The position numbers and the translations under genes are program-made. A stretch of 64,000 nucleotides of DNA, taken from positions 1 through 64,000 of the forward strand of contig MU623400.1 in the NCBI GenBank assembly GCA_025201765.1, written 5' to 3'. Below, one piece after another: positions 24,135-35,577 of the stretch. Under the pieces are notes generated by a model. That model was given only the letters and a program-made list of their open reading frames with translations. It had not been told where the DNA came from and did no database searches. Source of the stretch: Daldinia sp. FL1419. Lineage: Eukaryota > Ascomycota > Sordariomycetes > Xylariales > Hypoxylaceae. The first letter of the stretch is position 1. Each line of letters opens with the position of its first letter.

Positions 24135-25797
24135 ATGTCGCAACTCAGCCAACAGGCACTTGCGGCAGCCGCCCTTAGAGGTCCTGGTTAGTACTTGAAG
24201 CCCTTCTAAAATGGTATATAGCTGATCGTGAATATAGCAAAGCTAGCTGCAGTCACAAACCTGGTGGGAAAACTATCGCAAGATTTAGATTCTAACAACC
24301 TATCACCTCAAGGTAAGGTGCTATAGTAAACCCATCTAGTTTTCTTATTTAACATTTATTACTTTCAGAGCGCGACTCCGCCTTGGAGGAGCTTAAGATA
24401 CATGGCAGAGATCCTCAGAATGCAGATCCCATATTTACAAAGGAGGCAAGTCAAGAAGCCACCATATAAAAGTCCATAAGCTCACAAACACTAGGGCATA
24501 TCGATGCTCGCTCGGCACGCATTTGATAGTTCATCTAGCACCACGTCTAGAAATGCCCTGCGGGTTCTCTGCAATACGCTCTTTCTAAAAGAAGAGACTC
24601 GTCAGACCTTCGTCGACCTAGGTTACGAAGCTAAATTATGTGAAAAGTTGCAGAGCGATAACCTCGATGACGAATTCCTAGTTTCGAGGATACTCTTCCT
24701 GACAACTTATGGTACAAACACGGACCTGGTTAAGCTCATCGACCAGCATTATCTAGCAGATACTATCAATGCGAATCTTGAACGCCACGCCACGCGTCGC
24801 GCCGCCGGAATCCCGGCGACGGACCCCATGGAAGACATGGCGCTTACAGAGACGCTTAAGCTCCTGTTCAATATTACCCACCACTGCAAAGACCGGGTTT
24901 CCTCATTCACCGCAGCCGTGCCTCACATTGTCACCTTGTTGTGTGAAGGCTCGACCCGGGTTCAAAAACCACTGGATTCGCCCACCGGCCAGCTAATCAA
25001 TGCCCTCCTTAACTTAGACGTCGCTACCGAAGAAGCCAGGGCATCAATTTTCCCCCAGAGTGAGCCTTGCGTGCTAGCCAACCGCCTAGTTGCTCTACTA
25101 TCTGCCTCGACCCAAGCTTATACGAACGAAGACCTAGAACCATCGGTCACGCCCTTGGTTAGTGTAATCCGTGAAATCCACGAGCACGCGCCTGCGGATG
25201 TAAAGAAATATATACGTGCCAATCTTTTACCAACTGAGAAAGATAGAACCGAAGTCCTCGGGCGGACTAGCACCTTGCCCTCTTGGCTCTTGAAGAATTC
25301 AACGAACCCGCTGACCCCCCAGCTGCGGGAGGTTATATCCAATTTGTTATTTGATATGTCTGACAGGGATCCATCAACGTTTGTCGAGAACGTGGGGTAC
25401 GGCTTCGCCTCCGGGTTCCTATTCAACAGGAACTTGCCTGTTCCCGATAATGCCTCGGAAGCGTTCAGCACTGCTACAGGTGGCCCCAGCAGACCCGTTA
25501 ACCCCATCACTGGCCAGTTCTTGGATGCCGAGAGACAGCCCGAGGAACCTAGAATGACCGAGGCCGAAAAAGAAAGGGAGGCAGAACGATTATTCGTCTT
25601 GTTTGAAAGGTAAGTTTTATTTTCATATCTACCATATCCACCATATCTACCATATATAGGGGGCGAGAGAGATCAGCTGACTTTCTATCAGGTTACGAGC
25701 GAATGGTGTTATTTCTGCCGAGAATCCGGTGCGAACAGCCGTTCAAGAGGGCCGGTTTGAAGAACTACCGGATGATTACCACGAAGATTCCGATTGA
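24135..25797 (+). CDS. RIC8: synembryn / RIC8 G-alpha chaperone and exchange factor
   Basis: Five exons (24135-24186, 24238-24312, 24369-24445, 24495-25609, 25692-25797) give 474 residues. The protein has the helical armadillo-like character of RIC8, with segments such as ALRVLCNTLFL, LLFNITHHCKD and EVISNLLFDMSDRDP, and an acidic C-terminus ending YHEDSD. RIC8 proteins fold newly made G-alpha subunits and promote GDP-GTP exchange; in filamentous ascomycetes they act with heterotrimeric G proteins in growth and development. The third intron (24446-24494) begins with GCAAGT, a GC-AG intron; the only nearby GT shifts the frame. The last intron carries a degenerate CCATATCTA repeat. The ATG at 24135 gives a conventional N-terminus. 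Confidence 0.93.
25623..25658 (+). repeat. CCATATCTA repeats inside the last RIC8 intron
   Basis: About four 9-base units (ATATCTACC / ATATCCACC) lie just inside the 82-nt intron 25610-25691, after its GTAAGT donor. Confidence 0.8.
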
Positions 25798-26875
25798 GCT
25801 AATACCCCGAAAGTCCCGGATTGAGTTCCCGGGACAATCCGCCCAAAATCCGATCGATACGGGGTAGAGTTGGTTATATACCTACCTAGGTACCTATCTA
25901 TGAAGATTATTAGCTTACGTAACCTAGGAAGGTCTTAATGATAGCTAATACTATTTCGAGATTTAATATTGCCTAGCCTTAGAAGAGTAGTAGCCTGTTT
26001 GCCTTGTCAATTCATAATACCTTGAATACGGAGACTTAGTTGTTTGACCAAGGTACCTAGGTAGGCAGCGCTTAACGCGGTTTTATTCAGTGACTCATAT
26101 AAAATAGAACCTTATTTAAATAATGTTAAATCAGGCAGTCGACCGTTATCACTTACTACGTACCTAGGTATAATGTAGGTACCTACCTAGATACCAGGTA
26201 TGTAGTAACGTGTAGGAGGCAGTCACCAACTTACGCATCTTAGGCAAGGCTTCCAGTACACCACGGAACAATCTTATCATTTTCGTACAATATTTTTATG
26301 AATGAATACTAATTACACGGTTGTGGTTGGAGGTGTTATTGAAAGAAAAGAAGATGTGGTGACTGCGACAAGTGGAAACCTGTAGAGCTCGACAGGTTGC
26401 ATATTTAGTCACATAGAACTAGTTGAGCTTCTAAGCACGGTATATTTTAATAGTACCTGAATTTCTCCTGTTTATCTCGCGCAGTCACTTCAAAATACGC
26501 GACTTGTACCTGAAAGCGTTTATAAATACATACCTACCTAGGTAGCTACCTACCTAAGGTATCCAGACTTGGGATTGGCCCCTAGCAACAACATCTTTGG
26601 CAGGTACGAAGCAACTAGCAGTTTCCTTCTTTCAATCTTTCTAATAAATAATTCAAATTGTTAATTGTCATTACCTTTTTCATCCTAAACAAATTTATCT
26701 TAAACAACTTTTTTTCATCAATCCTATTGGCCAAGTCGATACCCTCCTCAACTATCCACAGCTATCCACAACAAGCTTCCAAGACAAGCTTTCTAGATAT
26801 CGGTAAGCAACGACACCCATAATATACTCTACGCAACTTAATATTCATCGATAAAATAGCGTTTCTGTGGTTAGA
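25798..26875. other. intergenic region rich in TACCTAGGTA palindromes
   Basis: Non-coding. Perfect or near-perfect copies of the palindrome occur at about 25879-25896, 26053-26065, 26159-26190 and 26531-26558. The last 200 bases before the chromodomain gene are A/T-rich with pyrimidine runs and probably form its promoter and leader. Confidence 0.65.
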
Positions 26876-27700
26876 ATGGCGCCTACCCGACGCGCGCGCG
26901 CCGCCAGTTCTGCCAGCAAGAAGCCTCAACGTCTTCTTCGCTCTGCTTCCCGAGGCATGGACATCGATCTTCCCGAGCCCCAACGTCCCAAGCGTCGCAG
27001 TACCATTGTACATATGATGCCTGTCAAAGAGGGATCTCCAGACGATGCCCAAGACAATGGCGGAAGCCAGTGGGATTGGGAAGAAGAGTCTCCCTGCAAG
27101 AAATACCAGCACAAATTGGCAGAGGGTGCCGCCGAGACTAGCACCAACGATGGAAATGGAGTCACCAACCGACTTGTTCGTAAGTCTGCACGGATTCAAG
27201 AGAAGGCCGTCGAACCAGTGGTGGATGACGACATTAGGCCTGTTCGTAAGGCTAGTAAACTCGCCGTCGTCCTTGAAGTAGCACCCAAAGCCGAGAAGAA
27301 AAGTACGCAGGCCCTTCGCCGATCAACTCGAGCCGCTGCTGCCACCGCTATTACCCGTATTTCGGAGGCGATTGTAGGTAATTTCGCCCCCTGACATAAG
27401 CATATACCGAATACTAAAAAATCATAGCACAAAAGACGCAACGTCGCACCCGTCAAGCGCGCCATACTAAAGCCCAAGGTAAAGGGTGTTCGCCGTCGCG
27501 GCCGACCCCCAGGCGCCAAGAGAGAATGGCTTGTCGAAAAGATCATGGACATCCGTAAGAAGAAGGCTCGAGGCACCGAATACCTCGTCAAGTGGACCGG
27601 TTTCTCCGACGAAGATAGTACTTGGGAGCCCGAGGAACACCTAGAGCACTGCCACCTCAAGGTTACCCAGTTCAACTCATCTCTTGCGAGTAAGAAGTGA
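26876..27700 (+). CDS. AT-hook and chromodomain protein
   Basis: Two exons (26876-27373, 27428-27700) give 256 residues. The N-terminal two thirds are basic, low in structure and rich in Arg/Ala/Lys. After the 54-nt intron comes an AT-hook-like RRRGRPPGAK, immediately followed by a C-terminal chromodomain of about 50 residues (EWLVEKIMDIR, TEYLVKWTGFSDEDSTWEPEEHL). The aromatic cage positions (Trp of EWLVEK or nearby aromatic, Trp of VKWTGF, Trp of STWEP) are broadly present. Chromodomains read methylated histone tails. There is no chromoshadow domain, so this is not a standard HP1. The role in this fungus is unknown; a nuclear chromatin-binding function is inferred. The start at 26876 is the first ATG; a longer version would need GTG. 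Confidence 0.85.
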
Positions 27701-28950
27701 ACTCGGAATGCGAGATGCTTCCGGCCCCGATAGGCTGTCTTTGATTTGCCAACGTGTCCCACGAGTATGGTGGCCCGTAACGACGGAGTCCAGGCGAATA
27801 GGTGTTAGATAGGTTGCTTCTTTTGCTGGTTGTCTTTTTAGGAAGGTTAATCTGTGCTTCATATTGTTGAGGGGATTAAGTACTTTGTACTTTCAGGGCT
27901 ACCTTGCGCTTCCATTTATACCATGTGGTTGTCGAGGATGGTAGCTAGATAGCCACGATAGTTAGTCTTTGCTCTCCCTGACAATTGATGTTGAGGGTTG
28001 ATAGCAAGATAGTAAGGAATTTCTTTTCCTCTTACCCTTCCCTATTTCGTCTCGAAAATGATGGGCAGCCTTTGGCTCGGCAGTGATGATTAGTGTATGA
28101 GCCATATGAATACTCGTAGTGTAGATAATGAAGGATGCATTGTAATGACTAGAGTGCTTGTCCTTCTGGGTGACGAACCTACTTCGTATTAAGCATTGTA
28201 AAAATTATAGCAGACCGGTCGTTTCCAGGGGCAAAAGAGAACGCCACAAGTTACACAGCAGTTATCACATGTAACCAGGATGTTCGAAAGAGCTTATATC
28301 ATCGTGAAAGTGGCTTGGCTTGTTACACGAATTATGTCTATGTTCTTATCGTTAGGTTGCCAACCCCCATAACAACTTGATGTCTTTTGGAATGAACAAA
28401 GGACTAGTAGGTACACTATTGCTTGTTATTTTGAACTTATCTTTATTAAGATCTCGGGTATGCGTCTAATTCAAATAGGGCCTCATAAATGATATTTTGC
28501 GGTATCACAGTAACGACATTTTATGTTTTCTCATTGGCGATACCTACCTAGGTATTAATTAATTTATTTGGCTAGCTACACGGGTTTCAACGTACCAGCC
28601 ACAGTTTATGTACCCGAGCCTTAGTCGCTACCTCCCTAAGTACCCTAAGTAACCTCCAGGCCTTAGGCTCAAGCGCTAATTTAGATCAGGCCTAGCGACG
28701 CTTGGCAAGTCCAGCTGACACTGCCAACTTAGACATTTCCTGACCAGTATTACGTACCGTGGCGTGTTATTTTTAAATAATTTCTGTAAGCCCTGCTGGA
28801 AATTCTATTTTATCTCAGCCTCACCAGGTCCCTTTTTTTCTTATCGAGTCTGTGTATCTGGCCTCAATATTGACACACAAGTACTACAGAGAGCTAGATC
28901 CCTGGTAACTACCTACCTACTGCGATAACCAGTAAACAAAAGAAGTTGCG
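27701..28950. other. intergenic region
   Basis: 1.25 kb of non-coding DNA with TACCTACCTAGGTA at 28541-28554 and TACCTACCTAC shortly before the next start codon. No supported gene. Confidence 0.6.
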
Positions 28951-29967
28951 ATGGAAGCTCTAAAATCCGCTCTGCAGCCCTTGCAGCCCTTGACGAATAG
29001 CTTACCTGCTCCCATTCGTGACCTAGGCGTATCCATCATCGGCGAGACTTGTTACAAGACGTTGATCGTTGATCTCGACCCCACTGATTCGGAATGTCTC
29101 AAGTTGGCCATCTCAAAGGGTCTGGGTATCGGTATCATCGGCGCATCGTCTATTGTCAAGGTTCCTCAGATCCTTAAGCTCGTCCGGTCGCAGTCTTCGT
29201 CCGGTGTCAGCTTTCTATCGTATCTGCTCGAAACCTCGTCCTACCTCATCTCGCTCGCCTACAACTTCCGCAACGACTTCCCCTTCAGCACCTACGGCGA
29301 GACTGCCTTGATCCTCGGTCAGAATGTCATCATCACCGTCCTCGTTCTGAACTACAGCGGTAGAGCTAGCATGGCAGCGCTATTTGTCGCTGCTTTGGCC
29401 ACGAGCGTCGTCACGTTGTTTAGCCGTTCGATACTCGATATGCAGACCCTTAAATATCTGCAAGGCGGCGCGGGAGTCCTAAGCGTAGCTAGCAAGATAC
29501 CCCAGATCGCTGCTATCTACCAGGCAGGCGGCACGGGCCAGCTCAGCGCATTTACGGTAAGTCCCTCTTATAGGTTGTGCTTGAATCCTGAAGATTTCAA
29601 CATGATCGTTGATCGTGTCTTTCGAGTGGAGATATCTCCACACACAAATCGACAAGCTTTTTGTCAGTATGCGAGTAAGTCAAGCTAACTTGAAATGTAG
29701 GTCTTCAATTATCTTGTCGGATCGCTCTCCCGGATCTTTACGACGTTGCAGGAGGTGGACGACAAGCTGATCTTATACGGTTTCATAGCAGGCTTTGCGC
29801 TAAATTTGGTCTTGGCCGCGCAGATGGTGTACTATTGGAATGCGCCATCAGCCAAGGCTAAAGGGAAGATGAAGGAGGCTGCTCCGGTTCCAGCCTCCGC
29901 TCGGAGTACTGGCGCCTCTACAGCTACTCCCAAAAGCAAGGGGCCGTCGACGAGACGCAGGGGTTAA
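28951..29967 (+). CDS. PQ-loop protein, MPDU1 (Lec35) homologue
   Basis: Two exons (28951-29556, 29701-29967) give 290 residues with about seven hydrophobic segments. The two PQ-loop motifs are VPQILKL (71-77) and KIPQIAAIY (182-190). Length and arrangement match mannose-P-dolichol utilization defect 1, an ER membrane protein needed for normal use of dolichol-phosphate-linked mannose and glucose in glycosylation and GPI assembly. The C-terminal tail is basic and Ala/Ser/Thr-rich. The intron has GTAAGT and TAG borders. Other PQ-loop transporters (such as cystinosin types) are less likely because the N-terminal region fits MPDU1. Confidence 0.88.
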
Positions 29968-32056
29968 AATATTGTTGTACCCCGGAGCCGACTTTGTTGA
30001 GTACCTAGGCAGGAGTGAAATTTTTAGACGTCCTATATTGTAATACACGTATGTTATATCACGGCTTCTTACTTGTTCTACCGTACTTGGTACCGAAGTG
30101 GCCCTTATCAAGGCTTTGACATGTCATGTGCTACTAAATCCCCGTACCGGGCTTGGCCTGCGGCCTACCGTTATTTATCAACTGGAAAAAAAAAAAGAGA
30201 AGAAGAACCTGGCAGAGTTATCTGCCAGTCTGCATGGTTAGGCGCCGTGAGCAGCATAATAATATCTACATATCTAATATGCAAGCAAAAAAAAAAAAAA
30301 AAAACTCTTTCGACTCCGCTTCCGGATCTATTCGGGAAATGGATCAGTCATGGGAAGACGGCAAGCTGGTAGTATGTGAAGGATTCGAGACCGATAGCCG
30401 ACGCAGATCGGACTTGGTAGTCACATCGAATTTGTTGTTGGTCATGGATTTGCTGATAGCCTGCCTGAGATGTGGTTGAACTAGGTTTTTAGCTCTGCTT
30501 TGCTGTATCGCCACGTTTGCCTTTTTTATTTTATTTTATTTTTCATTCCCGCTGTTTTTGAAACATGCTCGAGTCGATCTTTTCGACGGATGCCCGCACA
30601 TTGTTTGACCTGGTGACTTGAGAAGGTTTCTTTGAAGGATGTGAATGTCTTTGTTGCCAGGTACGAGAGAAGGTTAAAAACTTAAAGCCCAAAACAGATG
30701 AAAATGATGCAAGACGGTCTCGCGCAAGCTGCGTGGACTCTGACGTGATTGGGGCTGATGTAATTCATTTTTATTAGTGACGGTACGGATGGTACGTCAA
30801 TATACAATATCTATATGCGAATGTAATGGGAATGTACTCGGTACTGTATGGAAATGCTACGGAATTAGATACCAGGATATATGTACCTATGTAATAATAT
30901 GGATGTCAACCCGTCTTGGTTCTATTAATATGCGACATCATGATAACGACTACGGTATATCCAAGATAGAATCCCCAGATTTCCCAGGATCCATTTTAGT
31001 CTGAATAGCTTATCCATTATTCAGGCGTTAAAGGAAACAATAAAAGTCGTGCGACAAGGGGCACGAGGATATGTATTCTGTATGCATACGCCGCGGGGTG
31101 TCTTTGATAAATGCGTTCTCACCTGTACCCCTTGCATTGCCGAGCGAATCACGCACACGACGAAGTTCCGAATGTGGAAAAGGCGGATGGGATAAATCCT
31201 TTTGATAGGTCGAGCGGATGCGGGCCCCCCTGAGCCAACACCTTTCTAGGTATAGCGGTAGGGTACTCTTATCAATAGAAAAAGGTGGTAGAAATGCACG
31301 ATGTAAGGTAAAAGAGCTGCTCCACGGGGAAAAACAGCGGTGTCTCTTAGCGTACTTTTCGCCATCGTTAGCTGTGATTACGCCAGTCAAAGATCCGATT
31401 TATCTGTCCCACAAACCATCTTGCTAACAATAAATCTGAGCATTTTTACGGATTCCTACACGAGAGATGCTTGTTCGCTTGCTTTTACTATATTTTACGT
31501 ACATATCTACACGCATACATATACGTATACTAGGTAGGTAGGTAGTACTTATACGGATACATACCTAGGTAGTCATTTATACACAACACATGGCTTACAT
31601 ACCACACAGTACAGCTCACCACATATCGCCGGGGATGACTTCTATCATCCCCAGTCTTGGCCTTTTGAATAGTCTTCCCCGTAGCACGTTCTCCTCGTTT
31701 CTCCTCGTAGTCACCTTGTAGCAGTAACTCGCTCCGACTGATTCCTACTGGCTCCTTGTAAGTCCTGCACCTTTAGCCAGCTCCACGATCTTCATCTCCG
31801 ATAGTGCCTAGATTAGACACTTTGACAGCCTGTTGGGCTCTTAGTAGCTCCTAGTCACTCTTTAGACTAGTTATCTTTATAAACAAGCCCCGTCTCCCAC
31901 ACCTCTTTCTTCTTCTCTTGTCTTCTCTATTCTCTATATCTTCCTCTACTACTATAGATCCTTGTACATCAGCTGAGCCGGTCTTTTTTAAGCCAACTGT
32001 GCTCAGTCTTGTCCAGGCTCTTTTCCCTTAACACATCTCAGCCTTATAATACCAGA
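29968..32056. other. intergenic region
   Basis: 2.1 kb without a supported gene. It contains A-rich runs (30184-30198, 30287-30303), GGTAGGTAGGTA at 31532-31543 and TACCTAGGTA at 31562-31571. The pyrimidine-rich stretch at 31890-32050 probably includes the sulfatase leader. Confidence 0.6.
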
Positions 32057-33878
32057 ATGGCTCCCGATATCAATTCTCTACCACGGTCAGGGCTTAGTCA
32101 CGATGGTCCCCGTCAAGCGGCTCCACAGGTGGCCAATGGTATCAATGGTACCAACGGCTCGTCCGAGAAGCCTCCCAATATTCTCTTCCTCATGGCAGAT
32201 CAGTTAGCTGCTCCCTTGCTCAAGATATACAACCCGGAGTCTCAGATCAAGACTCCCAACCTTGACGCCTTAGCAGCCAAGTCTGTCCAATTCGACTCCG
32301 CATACTGCCCCTCTCCTCTCTGCGCCCCATCCCGCATGAGCTTGATCTCCGGTCAGTTACCCATGAAAATTGGGGCGTACGACAACGCCTCCCAGATCGG
32401 AAGCGATGTGCCCACTTATGCCCACTATCTGCGTCTGAAGGGCTATCATACTGCTTTGGCCGGCAAAATGCATTTCGTAGGGGACCAACTCCACGGTTAT
32501 GAAACTCGTCTTACCAGCGATATTTATCCTGGAGACTTTGGTTGGGCCGTGAACTGGGATGAGCCGGATAGGCGCCTCGAGTGGTATCACAACGCGAGTT
32601 CCATCCTCCAGGCAGGCACCTGCGTCCGTAGCAACCAATTGGACTATGATGAAGAGGTCATGTACAGATCAACTCAATTTCTCTACGACCAGGTCCGTGA
32701 AGGGCCGGACTCGAGGCCGTTCTGCTTGACAGTCTCCCTCACTCACCCCCATGACCCGTACACCATCGAAGAAAAGTACTGGGACCTCTACGAAGACGTA
32801 GACATTGAGCTTCCCAAGGTCAAGATTCCCAAGGAGGAACAAGATGCCCACAGCAAGCGGCTGATGAAGGTATGCGACCTCTGGGACGAAGACTTCACAG
32901 ACGAGCAAATTAAGCGAGCTCGAAGAGCGTACTACGGTGCTGTTAGCTACGTTGACGACTGTATCGGACGTATTCTTCGTGTACTCAAGAACTGCCGACT
33001 TGACGAGAACACCATAATCGTCTTCAGCGGGGACCACGGTGATATGCTTGGAGAACGCGGTTTGTGGTAAGTTAGAACTATGCATTAGAGTCGAGGAAAT
33101 AATTGCTAATCTATTATACAGGTACAAGATGAGCTACTTCGAGTCGTCCGTGCGAGTACCCCTCTTGGTCTCCGACCCTCGGCGTTTCGCCCCTCATCGT
33201 GTAAAGCAGAATGTGTCAACTTTGGACATTCTTCCGACGCTGTGCGACCTCGTCGGTACTAAGCCTACTCCCGGTCTACCCATGGACGGTCTTTCCCTCC
33301 TCCCCCACCTAGAGGGTAGAGAGGGCCACGATACCGTGATTGCCGAGTACACGGGTGAAGGAACTATTAGCCCTTACATGATGATTCGTCGCGGTCCCTG
33401 GAAGTATATTACCTGCCCAACCGACCCGCCGCAGCTTTACAACCTCGAGCGCGACCCTCTCGAACTTGTTAACCTAGCACAGCTCGTTAACAAGAAGGAG
33501 GCTCTTACACCTGAAGAAGAAGAATCCAAAGAGAAGTTCGAGAAGTTCGAGATCGAGGCCAAGGCCCGATGGGATTTCGATGCCATCACACAAAAAGTGC
33601 TACTATCGCAACGGACAAGGAGACTTGTGTGGGATGCCTTAAACAAGGGCAAGTTCGAGGCGTGGGACTACAACCCTGGAGATAACGGCACTTCAAAGTA
33701 AGGAATATCCCTAATCTATCTTGAAAGATACTCGAGGCTAACAATCATACCCAGATATATTCGATCCTTCTTACCTCTTGACGACCTGGAACGTCGTGCT
33801 AGATACCCCCCTGTCGATAAGTACGGCCGGGAGACCGGAAGAGTTATCATCGACCAAGCAGGTTCGCATGGCGAGTAG
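32057..33878 (+). CDS. sulfatase, choline-sulfatase type
   Basis: Three exons (32057-33066, 33122-33697, 33755-33878) give 569 residues. The sulfatase signature CAPSR (89-93) carries Cys89, which in active type I sulfatases is converted to formylglycine. Metal-site elements are visible (MADQL at 46-50; SGDHGDMLGERGLW at about 324-337 with Asp326 and His327). Length, absence of a signal peptide and C-terminal region resemble choline-O-sulfatase, which releases choline and sulfate from choline sulfate in the cytosol for sulfur supply. The exact substrate cannot be proved from sequence; another alkyl or aryl sulfate is possible. The ATG at 32057 is the first Met; the frame extends 5' only through non-ATG codons. 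Confidence 0.9.
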
Positions 33879-34751
33879 CCACATAAGTTATATGACTCCG
33901 CTTGTGATACGGAATGCGACGTGGATGTTTTGTGTTTTCTTTTTTTTTTCTAGATGGGGATTAATGAGGGCCTGGCTAGGTGGTGATGCATCTACGGCGC
34001 CTAAAGCACATTTTAAGGACAAATTCCAGTCCAAAAATCGTGATGGATTTTTTGACAAGTATTTTAGCGACGAGTTACGGATGGATGATTTCATGGGATT
34101 GAAAAGAAAATTAACAATGATGCGCTAAGATACCTTATGTTACCTATCTTTTTGAGAAAACTGCGTTAATTTAAGAAGTCGATAGGCAATTGAGAACTCA
34201 ACCAAATCTTTTTTTTATTTTTTTAGTTTTTTCCCTCTCCCTCTATCTGCCCGTGCTATCACATGCAGTAATCGAATACCTAAATGCGACGTCAGTGGAC
34301 CCTGAAAATCGTGGATTGATAAGGAGCATACCCATGTCAAAAGTGGGTTTTTCGTACATGTTACATTCGGCTGTCGGAACTCGGGGGTTCTAATTATCAT
34401 CTAGAGGGTGTCCATTTAATAAATGGCGGGAGGATCCCGTCCGTACAACTTGTGCTTGTGCAACTTCTAGAACCTGCAGTAAACGGAAGAGTCCGTACAT
34501 ACATGGATGTACCTAAGTACTTATAAGTATACGTACCAAAAGGCGGGCGGCACTGGTACAAATGCGATTATCATTTGTCAATTGGAGGAAGCTCTTCCAT
34601 AATTCAATCTTCAACATCGCATCGCATTTGACACCCAAACCCGAGTTTTTGATATCCAACCCAACTAGAAAATCTCTCAATTAGTATAAAATACATACTA
34701 TACAGCCCGTACATTGAAAACGTCACATTGTCGCCTATCGTCAATAGAATC
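33879..34751. other. intergenic region
   Basis: About 870 bases of AT-rich DNA between sulfatase and MED8, including a T-rich tract near 34209-34230. No supported gene. Confidence 0.6.
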
Positions 34752-35577
34752 ATGGCGTCGCTTAACCTTACCCAGGATGAGTTCAGAGCTATCGAGCAGA
34801 CGCGGCAGCGGCTCGCGCAGATATCTAGTAGTATCGCCAGCCTTAAATCCGACGTCTTCATGAGCAACCCGCTGCCTAGCTTGTGTGTGACCCTTCTATG
34901 CTGTTATTTGGCTTACGCGGACGCTTATTAATCCTCATCGCAGAGAATCGCTCCAAACCCACACCGAAGTCCTGCAAAGTATGATACAGAGCCTTATCAG
35001 CGTCACGTCGCCTGCCGCCGAGACCTTCAGCCGCATTGCCGTGCACCCCTCAACCAACTTTCCCGGACGCACCCAAGAGATGATACTTCAAAGATTGTTA
35101 CGTAAGAAGCCGGAACCAGATATCGCAACGTCTATGGACGAAGGAAGAAATATGGTTGCCGGCCTCGTTCCATCATCCAGTTCTCAAGGTCTTATAGATA
35201 CGAGTACGGGCACTACCAATGGACCAGAAGAAGAGTTAGAAAATATATGGATTTCCGTGCGCGACTTCTGCGAGGAACGTATGAGAGATTACGTGATAAA
35301 CGAAGGAAATGACATGTTTACAGAAGAGGAGCGCGAGCGGGGTGTCGAGAACGTGCGAACGGGACTTAGAAGATCGCTTGAGGATGAAGAAGACGAGGAC
35401 GAGGACGAGGACGAAGAAGGAGGACGTGGGACTAATCAAAAACAGGACGACGATGTTATGATTATAGATCGTCCACTTCCACCTCCGGCACCTTCGGTTG
35501 TGACCCAAGAAGTCGAGGGCATGACGCTAGAGAACATTATGCGTTTTGCAGCTAGAGGAGAGTTTGTTATTCGCTAA
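34752..35577 (+). CDS. MED8: Mediator complex subunit 8
   Basis: Two exons (34752-34882, 34944-35577) give 254 residues. The N-terminal half is helical and matches fungal Med8: LTQDEFRAIEQTRQRLAQI, then LPSLESLQTHTEVLQSM across the splice junction, and FPGRTQEMILQRLLRKK. A Glu/Asp run (codons around 35386-35420) and a short C-terminal MTLENIMRFAARGE element follow. Med8 is part of the Mediator head module and links transcription factors to RNA polymerase II. The donor is a weak GTGTGT, chosen because it alone keeps the frame; a downstream GTGTGA two bases later would not. Confidence 0.9.

Noticed and set aside
24446..24452. conventional GT donor near the third RIC8 intron
   Set aside because: Using GTCAAG leaves one extra base and breaks the frame with the acceptor at 24494.
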